DNA of 64,000 bases from CALMEC01 sp963777565 (lineage in GTDB: Bacteria > Actinomycetota > Thermoleophilia > Miltoncostaeales > Miltoncostaeaceae): contig CAVZQZ010000009.1 in the NCBI GenBank assembly GCA_963777565.1, positions 620,001 through 684,000 of the forward strand, in the 5' to 3' direction. Shown piece after piece: positions 16,543 through 23,827 of the stretch. The position numbers and the translations under genes were made by a program. The notes beneath the pieces were generated by a model that made no database searches, had not been told where the DNA came from, and saw only the letters and a program-made list of their open reading frames with translations. How positions within the stretch are numbered: position 1 is the first letter of the stretch; each line of letters opens with the position of its first letter.

Positions 16543-17712
16543 ATGGTAGAGCACAACCTCGGCGCCTACCTCGACCACGCCGCCGCCACGACAATCGACC
16601 CGCGCGTGCGTGACGCCATGGCGCCGTTCGTGGACGCCCAGTTCGGCAACCCCGAAGGGCTCCATGACTGGGCGCGCGAGCCGGCCGCCGCGATCGAGCG
16701 GGCACGTGCCGAGGTGGCCGCCCTCATCGGCGCCGAGCCCGGCGGAGTGATCTTCACCTCGGGCGACACCGAGTCGCGCAACCTGGCCGTCAAGGGCGTG
16801 GCCGCCGCGAACGCCCATCGCGGCGGCCATATCGTCGTGAGCGCGATCGACCACCCGGCGACGCTCGCGGCGGCCCGCAGTGTGACCCGCGCGACCGGGA
16901 CTATGACCACGGTCGGCGTCGACGACGAGGGGCGCATCGATCCGCGGCAGCTCGCCGATGCCGTGCGCGACGACACGGTGCTCGTGAACATCGCTCACGG
17001 ACAAGCGGAGATCGGCACGGTGCAGGACGTGCCCGCGCTGATCGGCGCTGTGCGCCGGCGCCGCAACAACGTGGCGATCCACGTCGATGCAGGCGCCACC
17101 GCCGGGCTGGTGCCCGTCGACGCCGCCGCATGGGACTGTGACCTGGTGAGCATCGGGGGCGGCAGCCTGCTCGGCCCGCGGTGGGCCGGCGCGTTGTGGG
17201 TCCGCGAGGGCACCCGGCTGCATCCACTCATCGAGGGAGGCCTCCAGGAGGGCGGCAAGCGCGGCGGCGCCCACGACACCCCGGCGGTCGTGGGCCTCGG
17301 CGCGGCCGCGCGCCTCGCCCGCGACGAACTGGATGGGCGCGCGGCCCACATGACCGCCCTGGCGGGGCGGCTCATCGACCGGATCCTCGCGGTGCCGGAC
17401 GTCCGGCTCAACGGGCCGCGCCACGGCCGGATCCCGGGCCACGTCCAGGTGTCTGCCGGCTGGGTGGAGGGCGAGACGCTCGTGCTGGCGCTGGCCGGAC
17501 GCGGCGTGGCGGCCTCGCCCGGGTCGGCCTGCTCGGCTGCGGGCAAGGCCTCGCCGGTGCTGGAGGCCATCGGCCTGGAGGCGCCGTGGACCCACTCGGC
17601 CGTGCTGTTCACCCTCGCGCCGTCCTCCACCGAACGCGATGTCGACATCGCCGCCTCCGCGTTCGCCGAAGCGGTCGTGACCCTCCGCGCCATGAGCCCG
17701 ATCGCACCGTGA
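16543..17712 (+). CDS. NifS/IscS-fold protein lacking the PLP lysine
   Basis: 389 residues from ATG at 16543. The whole fold-type I cysteine desulfurase chain is present: YLDHAAATTI, TSGDTESRNLAVKG, SAIDHPATL (PLP-stacking His kept), EIGTVQDVP, HVDAGATAGL (Asp kept) and PGSACSAAGKASPVLEAIG (active-site Cys kept). At the Schiff-base position, where IscS has S-x-HK-x-x-GPKGxG, this protein has SIGGGSLLGPRWAG: the Lys is Ser and the preceding His is Gly. The PLP-contacting Asn and Gln are also replaced by Ala. It therefore should not be a normal PLP desulfurase. Its TGA overlaps the GTG of tusA, which implies joint function. Confidence 0.75.
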   Translation: MVEHNLGAYLDHAAATTIDPRVRDAMAPFVDAQFGNPEGLHDWAREPAAAIERARAEVAALIGAEPGGVIFTSGDTESRNLAVKGVAAANAHRGGHIVVSAIDHPATLAAARSVTRATGTMTTVGVDDEGRIDPRQLADAVRDDTVLVNIAHGQAEIGTVQDVPALIGAVRRRRNNVAIHVDAGATAGLVPVDAAAWDCDLVSIGGGSLLGPRWAGALWVREGTRLHPLIEGGLQEGGKRGGAHDTPAVVGLGAAARLARDELDGRAAHMTALAGRLIDRILAVPDVRLNGPRHGRIPGHVQVSAGWVEGETLVLALAGRGVAASPGSACSAAGKASPVLEAIGLEAPWTHSAVLFTLAPSSTERDVDIAASAFAEAVVTLRAMSPIAP

Positions 17713-17933
17713 AGATCGTCGATGCCCTGGGCACCTGGTGCCCGGTCCCCATCCACCTCGTCGCCCGCGCGATCGGGACGGTGGGGCCGGGCGAGCCGGT
17801 CGCACTCCTCGCCGACGATCCGCTGATCGAGGTCGACCTGCCCGCCTGGTGCCATGACACCGGTCACGAACTGGTGGAGCTGCGCGCCGACGCGGGGGGG
17901 TATCGGGGGATCGTCACACGGCGGATGGCATAG
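17709..17933 (+). CDS. tusA: TusA-family sulfur carrier protein
   Basis: 74 residues from GTG at 17709 in a GTGA overlap with the NifS-like gene. The N-terminal VDALGTWCPVPIHLVARAI carries the CPxP motif whose Cys bears persulfide sulfur in the family, and the rest (VALLADDPLIEVDLPAWC) fits the two-layer TusA fold. A second Cys (AWCHDTGHEL) is common in the family. TusA normally accepts sulfur from IscS and passes it to tRNA thiolation or other pathways. Here the only nearby donor is the NifS-like protein that lacks the PLP lysine. Confidence 0.88.
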   Translation: MKIVDALGTWCPVPIHLVARAIGTVGPGEPVALLADDPLIEVDLPAWCHDTGHELVELRADAGGYRGIVTRRMA

Positions 17934-17943
17934 TCCGTCGCAC

Positions 17944-19077
17944 ATGAGCACGACGATCCCCGACATCCGCATCCCCGCCGACCTGCTGCCCGCCGACGGG
18001 CGCTTCGGCTCCGGCCCGTCGAAGGTGCGCCAGGAGGCGGTCGAGGCGCTCGCCGCGGCGGCGCCGAAGCTGCTCGGCACCAGCCACCGCCAGAAGCCGG
18101 TGCAGGCGCTCGTGGGCCGCGTCCGCGACGGCATCGCCGCCCTGCTGGGCCTCCCCGCCGGCTACGAGGTGCTCCTCGGCAACGGCGGCGCCACCCTGTT
18201 CTGGGACGCCGCGACGTTCGGCCTGATCGACAAACGCAGCCAGCACCTGTGGTTCGGCGAGTTCTCGTCGAAGTTCGCCCAGGCGGTCGACGCCGCTCCC
18301 CATCTGGACAGCCCCCAGGTCCTTCGCGCGGAGCCCGGCGACCACCCGCTGCCGGTGACCGACTCCGGCATCGACGCCTACGCGTTCACCCACAACGAGA
18401 CGTCGACCGGCGTGGCGATGGAGATCCGCAGGCCCGGCAAGGCCAAGGGCCTGGTGCTCGTCGATGCCACGTCCGGCGCGGGCGGCCTGCGGGTCGACCC
18501 CACCCAGTTTGACGTCTACTACTTCAGCCCGCAGAAGTGCTTCGCCGCGGACGGTGGCCTGTGGCTTGCCGCCTGCTCTCCGGCCGCGATCGAGCGGATC
18601 GAGCGGATCGGCGGGTCGGGACGGTGGATCCCGGCCGGGCTCGACCTCGTGACCGCGCTCGAGAACTCGCGCAAGAACCAGACGTACAACACACCGGCGC
18701 TCGCGACCATCTTCCTCCTCGCCGAGCAGATCGACTGGATCAACGGCAACGGCGGCATGCAGTTCGCCGCCGGCCGGTGCGACGCGAGCGCGGCGACGCT
18801 CTACGGGTGGGCCGAGGCCAGCGACTACGCCACCCCGTTCGTGGCCGACCCGGCCAAGCGCAGCCACGTCGTGGGCACGATCGACTTGGACGACGGCATC
18901 GACGCGACCGTCGTGTCGGCGATCCTCCGCGCGAACGGCGTGGTCGACACCGACGCGTATCGCAAGCTCGGGCGCAACCAGCTCCGCGTCGCGATGTTCC
19001 CGGCGATCGAACCGGAAGACGTCGCGCAGCTCACCCGCGCGATCGACCACGTCGTCGAGACGCTCGGCGCTACTTGA
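17944..19077 (+). CDS. serC: Phosphoserine aminotransferase
   Basis: 377 residues from ATG at 17944. It is the actinobacterial form: IPADLLPADGRFGSGPSKVR at the start, GNGGATLFWDA, THNETSTGV, LVDATSGAGGL, and the PLP lysine in YFSPQKCFAADGGLW. It converts phosphohydroxypyruvate and glutamate to phosphoserine in serine biosynthesis. It follows tusA by 10 bases and is probably cotranscribed, linking sulfur and serine/cysteine metabolism. Its last bases overlap the last codons of the convergent methyltransferase remnant. Confidence 0.95.
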   Translation: MSTTIPDIRIPADLLPADGRFGSGPSKVRQEAVEALAAAAPKLLGTSHRQKPVQALVGRVRDGIAALLGLPAGYEVLLGNGGATLFWDAATFGLIDKRSQHLWFGEFSSKFAQAVDAAPHLDSPQVLRAEPGDHPLPVTDSGIDAYAFTHNETSTGVAMEIRRPGKAKGLVLVDATSGAGGLRVDPTQFDVYYFSPQKCFAADGGLWLAACSPAAIERIERIGGSGRWIPAGLDLVTALENSRKNQTYNTPALATIFLLAEQIDWINGNGGMQFAAGRCDASAATLYGWAEASDYATPFVADPAKRSHVVGTIDLDDGIDATVVSAILRANGVVDTDAYRKLGRNQLRVAMFPAIEPEDVAQLTRAIDHVVETLGAT

Positions 19078-19205
19078 TCCCGATCACCATCGAGTCCGGG
19101 CCCACCCAGCGGCTCTGCTCGATGGTCGTGAACCCGGCGTCGGACATCCTGCCCATGCAGTCGGCGGCCGTGTAGTCGAAGCCACCTTCCATCTCGATCA
19201 GCATG

Positions 19206-19905
19206 CCTCCTAAGAGGAGGTCCGGACACCGCTGGCGGACACCGCTCAGCGTAGGTCGTGGCATCAGGGGAGGCTCATGGGGGCCTCTTGCCTGCTCTGG
19301 TCGTGCGTCTCGGTAGGCTTGGCCCGGAGGGCTGGCAGTGGGAGTGGTCATTCGATCGCGAGTTGATCCAGCGCCGCGCTCACCACTGGTCGCCGTTCGA
19401 CGTCGAGGCTTCGAGCATCGTCTTTAGTCCCGTCCAAATCGCGCGCTCCCGGCGGCGACCCATCCAGGCAACGACGGGTGCTGCGAGCTTCGCGGCGCCG
19501 CGCAGCTCGACGTCCCACGACCACCTCATCAGTGTTCTGGACTCTCGCGGCTCCAAAGTAAGCGCGCCAACCGTCCTCATTGGGCCAACCGTCGACACCA
19601 AGCCGAGTCGTGTGGGGCGCTCGAAGTCCGTGAACTCGGTCACCATCGTGAACGTCCGCGCCCGCGATTTCATTGTCGCGGTGAACCGACTTCCCTGGCC
19701 GATCGGTGGGTCGGAGAGCAGCGAGACGGCGATCATCCTCGGGTTGTAGCGAGGCTCGTTGCGTTCATCCGCGATCACGTCGAAAACAATCTCAGGCGGG
19801 CGGGCGATGTAGATCTGACCCTCGATGGTTACCATCGCGCTTCCGATTCCAGCCAGGATGCCGCTTGGTTGTTGAAGCACGGCGTGGCACATAATGCCCG
19901 CTCTG
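19206..19905 (-). mobile_element. 700-bp insertion within the methyltransferase gene
   Basis: The segment lies exactly between two codons that should be adjacent (Asn of MSLN and Met of MLIE). It carries a complete SRPBCC gene (19380-19835) and, at its left edge, a hairpin (CCTCCT-aag-AGGAGG, 19207-19221) followed by a direct repeat GGACACCGCT at 19225-19234 and 19238-19247, which resemble decayed insertion-sequence ends. No transposase and no matching repeat at the right edge are visible. Composition seems slightly less GC-rich than the flanks. The boundaries come from the interrupted protein, not from repeats. Confidence 0.55.
19380..19835 (-). CDS. SRPBCC (polyketide cyclase/START-like) family protein
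   Basis: 151 residues from ATG at 19835. The pattern is typical of the SRPBCC helix-grip fold: MVTIEGQIYIARPPEIVFDVIADE at the start, NEPRYNPRM, a GQGSRFTATM strand, and a C-terminal long helix (ERAIWTGLKTMLEA). Such proteins bind hydrophobic ligands, or act as polyketide cyclases or stress proteins; the role here is unknown. It is the only gene of the insertion that splits the methyltransferase gene. Confidence 0.75.
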   Translation of the reverse strand: MVTIEGQIYIARPPEIVFDVIADERNEPRYNPRMIAVSLLSDPPIGQGSRFTATMKSRARTFTMVTEFTDFERPTRLGLVSTVGPMRTVGALTLEPRESRTLMRWSWDVELRGAAKLAAPVVAWMGRRRERAIWTGLKTMLEASTSNGDQW

Positions 19906-20695
19906 GTTGAGGCTCATCAGGAGACCGAAGGCGTTGCGAGAGCGTCGTCGTCGATGATCGCCTCGTAGACGATCAGCGCGCCACCCGGCTGCAGGGCGCG
20001 GTAAGCCTTGGCGATGAGCATCCGCTTCTGGTCGAGATCCCAGTCGTGGAGGATGTGACCCATCATGATCACGTCCACCAGTGGCAGGTTGTCCGCGAAG
20101 AAGTCGCCCGGCTGGAACCGCAACCGTCCACCCAGATCGTTCTGCGCGACGTATTCCTCGAAGATGGGCCCGACCGCCGGGAGGTCGAACCCCACACCGG
20201 TGGGGTGCTGGTTCGCGGCGGCGACCTGAACGGCGAGGTCCCCCTGGGCGGTCCCCACGTCGACGAACGTCTAGTGCTCGCTCCATGGAAAGCGGGTCGC
20301 GATCGTCACGTTCGCGCCATGGCTCAGCCCGGTCATCGCCGCGAGGAAGCCGCGGAGCCTCGCCGGATCGGCGTAGAGCGCCTCGAAGAACGGGACGTCG
20401 CCGGTCTTCGCCTCCTTCTGGAGCCTCCCGGTCCGCAGCGCCTCGGTGAGATTTCCCCAGAATCCGTAGAGCCGATGGTTGGCCATCTCGAGGAGACCGC
20501 CGACATCAGAGGGCTTGCGCCGGTCCAGGAAGAGGTCGGTCGCGGGGGTGTTCGCGTACCCCTCGTCGCGACGCTCGAGGAACCCGAGCGCCACCAGGGC
20601 GTCGAGGAAGTCGCGCGCGGACCGCTCGTGCAAGCCCAGTCGCTCACGTAGCGCGTCCAGCGGCTCCGGGCCACGCGCAAGCTCGGTGAACAGCT

Positions 20696-20728
<33 letters not shown>

Positions 20729-21004
20729 CCCAGAAGCCAAGGCCGGTCTGGAGGATGTGCTCCGGAGTCACCTGCGTGCTCATGACATCCCCCTCGTCGA
20801 TTCCTGGTGTTCGACCGGTCGACCCCGCCGGTTCAGTTGGCGGATCCCATTCGGGCTTCCGTGCCACGAAAAGGCCGGAACGGACCTCCGTCCGTCTCGC
20901 GCAGCCGGGATCGAGGCTCCGTCCATTCGGGTGTTCAACGCGGGATGGAGCGTCATCACACCGGCGTGCCATGCCGATGAGTCGAACTCCCATGGTCGCC
21001 TGAT

Positions 21005-21025
21005 CGAACGTATGTTCGCTATGAT
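21005..21025 (+). promoter_or_regulatory. LexA (SOS) box and promoter of a leaderless mRNA
   Basis: CGAACGTATGTTCG at 21005-21018 is a CGAAC-N4-GTTCG palindrome, the LexA operator form of actinobacteria and Firmicutes. Directly after it, TATGAT at 21020-21025 is a near-consensus -10 box, 6 bases before the GTG start at 21032. Transcription would begin at or beside the GTG, giving a leaderless mRNA, and LexA would cover the -35 region. The space back to 20784 otherwise holds only the divergent methyltransferase start. Confidence 0.8.
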
Positions 21026-21031
21026 CGCCTC

Positions 21032-22090
21032 GTGGCCGAATCCGGGGCCGAGCGACTTCGCTGGAGGTTGACCGACGACGACGGCGGTCAACCCGAGCTC
21101 TTCGACGGGGCGACGACCGTGCCGGGCACGCGCGAGCTCGCCGGCCTGGAGTTCATGCACGTGCGCGCGAAGCGCGTCATCAACCGCGTGCCCGACGGGT
21201 CGCGGATGCCGTTCCGCCACACCGTGAACCCGTACCGGGGCTGCAGCCACGCATGCGTCTACTGCTTCGCGCGCCCCACCCACGAGTATCTCAACCTCGA
21301 CCGGGGTCGCGATTTCGACACCCGTATCGTGGTCAAGGTCAACGCCGTCGAGCGGGTCGAGGCCGAGCTCGCCTCACCCCGCTGGGGACGCGAGCTGGTG
21401 GCCCTCGGCACCAACACCGACCCGTACCAGCCGTGCGAGGGCCGCTACCGGCTCACCGCGGGCATCGTGGCGGCGCTCACCGCGGCGGGCAACCCATTCT
21501 CGATCGTCACGAAGTCCACCCTCGTGCTTCGCGACGTGGACGTGCTCGCCGAGGCGGCCGAACGGGGCCTCGTGCACGTGGACCTGTCGGTGGGATGCCT
21601 CGACCGCGACGTGTGGCGCCTCACCGAGCCGAGCACCCCGAGCCCCGATCGCCGGCTCGAGACGATGGCTGCGCTCAACCGGATGGGCGTGCCTTGCGGG
21701 GTGCTGGTCGCGCCGATCCTCCCGGGCATCTCCGACGGCCCCGACCAGCTCGACCGGCTCGTCGGGGCATGCGTCGACGCCGGCGCCGACTCGATCGCCG
21801 CGGTGGCCCTGCATCTGCGACCGGGAGTGCGTGAGCACTACCTGTCGTGGTTGTCGGGCGCCCGACCCGGCCTTGTCGCGGACCATCTGATCCGGTACCG
21901 CGGGGCGTACCTGGCCGCCGACGCCCGCCGGGAGCTGTCCGCCCGCGTGCAGGAGCTCGCGTCGAGCCATCGGCGGCGAGCCGGAGTCGCGCCCCGTGGG
22001 AGCGCGCGGACGGCGGCCGAGCGCCGTCCTCGCATCGACCCGCCGGACACAGGCGGCGTCGACCCGCCGCAGCTGCGTCTGATCGACTGA
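21032..22090 (+). CDS. Radical SAM protein, spore photoproduct lyase-like (Rv2578c family)
   Basis: 352 residues from GTG at 21032. The radical SAM cluster motif CSHACVYC (CxxxCxxC) follows NPYRGC. Conserved later parts include LGTNTDPYQPCEGRYRLT, SIVTKSTLVLRD and VPCGVLVAPILPGISD. These mark the Rv2578c/SplB-like group, which has a 4Fe-4S cluster that cleaves SAM. The biological substrate is not established; a repair role is suggested by the LexA box and the leaderless promoter directly upstream. The C-terminal 60 residues are Arg/Pro-rich and look disordered. Confidence 0.88.
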   Translation: MAESGAERLRWRLTDDDGGQPELFDGATTVPGTRELAGLEFMHVRAKRVINRVPDGSRMPFRHTVNPYRGCSHACVYCFARPTHEYLNLDRGRDFDTRIVVKVNAVERVEAELASPRWGRELVALGTNTDPYQPCEGRYRLTAGIVAALTAAGNPFSIVTKSTLVLRDVDVLAEAAERGLVHVDLSVGCLDRDVWRLTEPSTPSPDRRLETMAALNRMGVPCGVLVAPILPGISDGPDQLDRLVGACVDAGADSIAAVALHLRPGVREHYLSWLSGARPGLVADHLIRYRGAYLAADARRELSARVQELASSHRRRAGVAPRGSARTAAERRPRIDPPDTGGVDPPQLRLID

Positions 22091-22158
22091 CCGAAGTTCC
22101 CGGCAGCGTCTGGGCCGAAACGGCAGGTTTCCGGCGTCCCTCGACGTAGAAGACCGTC

Positions 22159-23031
22159 ATGGAACTCGCCCTCCGTCTCATCCTGGCCGCGGTCCTGGCG
22201 TGGGCCGGTGCGACGAAGCTCTTGCCCGGCGCACGGTTCACGGAGGCGGTCGCCGAGCACGGGATTCCCCGTCGTGCCCGACGGCCGATGACCCTCCTGC
22301 TCGGATTCACGGAAATCGCCCTCGGCGCCGTCCTCGCCGCCGGCGTCGCGGACCGCGCAGCCGGTGTGGCCGTCGCCTGCCTCGGTGTGCTCTTCGCCGC
22401 CGCGCTGCTCCGCCTGCGGCTGCGGGGACGGCGGCGCGCGACCTGCGGGTGCTTCGGCGGACGGCGCTCCGCCAGCACGCTCATGCTCACCGCGCGCGCG
22501 GCGGTACTCGCCGGCCTGGGTGCGGCACTCGCCGCCGGGGTTCCTGCGGTCGACCTGAACCTCGCCGACTCGTGGCAGGCCATCGCGATCGCGGCGCTTG
22601 GCGCGCTCGTTGCCGTCCTGGCCGTCGCGGTGCTCGCGCTGTACCGGCAGGTCGGCGTGCTCTCGCTCCGGCTGGGCCCGCGGGCGGCGCTCGAGCTCGA
22701 CGACGAGGGTCCGCCGCTCGGACAACCGGCCCCGCTGCTTCCCGACCTAACCCGGCGCGGGTCGGAGCTGGTCGCGTTCGTGTCGCTCGACTGCCGCATG
22801 TGCATCGAGATCCTCCCCGGCCTCCGGGCCCTGCAGCGTGAAGGGGTTCCCGTGCACTGGCTGCGCGAGGACAAGGACGGGGACGTGTTCGAGCGGTGGG
22901 GGGTTCCCGGCACGCCGTTCGTTGTCCACCTGATCGACGGCACGGTACGAGCCAAGGGGCTCGTCAACACGCTCGAGCAGATCGACTGGGTGATCGACCT
23001 CGGGACCGAGCGGGACAGGCTTGCGGCCTGA
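22159..23031 (+). CDS. MauE/DoxX-type membrane protein fused to a thioredoxin-like domain
   Basis: 290 residues from ATG at 22159. Residues 1-160 are a MauE/DoxX-like four- to five-helix membrane domain (LILAAVLAWAGATKLLPG at the start, then CGCFGGRR, a cysteine pair just after helix 3). From about residue 195 comes a thioredoxin-like domain with the redox pair SLDCRMCIEILPGLRALQ and a cis-Pro loop GVPGTPFVVHL. In methylamine utilisation clusters MauE and MauD are separate and make disulfides in the light chain; here both are in one protein. The 3' end overlaps the light-chain-like gene by 11 bases. Confidence 0.82.
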   Translation: MELALRLILAAVLAWAGATKLLPGARFTEAVAEHGIPRRARRPMTLLLGFTEIALGAVLAAGVADRAAGVAVACLGVLFAAALLRLRLRGRRRATCGCFGGRRSASTLMLTARAAVLAGLGAALAAGVPAVDLNLADSWQAIAIAALGALVAVLAVAVLALYRQVGVLSLRLGPRAALELDDEGPPLGQPAPLLPDLTRRGSELVAFVSLDCRMCIEILPGLRALQREGVPVHWLREDKDGDVFERWGVPGTPFVVHLIDGTVRAKGLVNTLEQIDWVIDLGTERDRLAA

Positions 23032-23638
23032 CCGGCGCCTCGACGGCGCCGGCGAGCGACTCGCGCACCGGCTGGCCTCGTCCACGACGCGCCGATCGTT
23101 TATCGGTGCGCTCGGCGCCGCACTGCTGGGAGCCGCCGCCGGCAAGGCCGAGGGCGGTCTTCGGCGACCCGTTCCGGGCACGGAGCCGATCGAAGGCGGC
23201 TGGTTCGGGTTCTGCGGCCACTACTGGACGACCGGCTCGTGCAAGGGCCCGTACCGGTTGCCCCGCGTCGACCGCGAGGGCAAGCCGCTGCGGCCCGAGG
23301 ACGGCAGGCCGGTCGACGACGCCGGCCGCCTCATCAACGACCTCGGCCAGCCGATCGACGAGGCGGGGAACCGGCTCCTTCAGCCCAACGGGCAGCCGCT
23401 GCCGCGCACGCCGCGCAACCGCCTGTGCCAGGACGGCGTCCGCACCCGGTACAAGCTCGACGACGCGGTGCTCCAGGGCTCGTGGTACCGGTGCTGCAAC
23501 GGCCAGATCCGCAAGCTGTGGGACTGCTGCTCGGTGAGCCGGCGGCGAATCAACGGCGACACCTCGGTGCGCGGCTACTGCTACGGCAACAAGAAGGTCT
23601 TCTGCGTCGTCTACGTCGACACGGGGGTCCCATGCTGA
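23021..23638 (+). CDS. Methylamine dehydrogenase light-chain-like exported protein
   Basis: 205 residues from TTG at 23021, overlapping the MauE-like gene. Residues 23-45 form a Tat signal (STTRRSFIGALGAALLG). The mature part has 10 Cys: FCGHYW, GSCKG, RLCQDG, WYRCCNG, LWDCCS, GYCYG, VFCVVY and the last residue pair PC. WYRCC and LWDCC follow the spacing of the MADH light chain (SW-x-x-C and RDCC). MADH makes tryptophan tryptophylquinone from two Trp. The first is matched by the Trp of GSWYRCC, but the second lies where this protein has VFC, so TTQ is unlikely. The middle (residues 80-130) is a charged insertion with RPVDDAG- and QPIDEAG-like repeats. Confidence 0.78.
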   Translation: MRPDRRLDGAGERLAHRLASSTTRRSFIGALGAALLGAAAGKAEGGLRRPVPGTEPIEGGWFGFCGHYWTTGSCKGPYRLPRVDREGKPLRPEDGRPVDDAGRLINDLGQPIDEAGNRLLQPNGQPLPRTPRNRLCQDGVRTRYKLDDAVLQGSWYRCCNGQIRKLWDCCSVSRRRINGDTSVRGYCYGNKKVFCVVYVDTGVPC

Positions 23639-23823
23639 CCGGATCGTCGAAGCGGCGACGTGCCGCGGGCCCGCGCGCTGCGATCCGGCTGTCGAGCCCC
23701 GCTCCCGGGCCGTCGCTCCCCGTCAGCGGCGCCCGCACCACGGTCGCCGTTCGAGTCAATCCCAGACACGCGGCACCGGACCGCGCGGGGCCCTCCACGG
23801 CTTGCCGACCGGCCCGGGGGTGA
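23632..23823 (+). CDS. Possible small protein between cassette genes
   Basis: 63 codons from ATG 23632, overlapping the end of the light-chain-like gene and ending 4 bases before the GTG of the next. The protein is Arg-, Ala- and Pro-rich with no hydrophobic segment and no recognised family. The tight spacing fits an operon, but the composition is what any frame in this DNA gives. It may simply be a 190-base spacer. Confidence 0.2.
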   Translation: MLTGSSKRRRAAGPRAAIRLSSPAPGPSLPVSGARTTVAVRVNPRHAAPDRAGPSTACRPARG

Positions 23824-23827
23824 TCGC

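Noticed and set aside
20271..20273. Recoding of the in-frame TAG in the methyltransferase gene (for example as pyrrolysine)
   Set aside because: The same gene has a frameshift and a 700-bp insertion, so the TAG is best read as a nonsense mutation in a dead gene.
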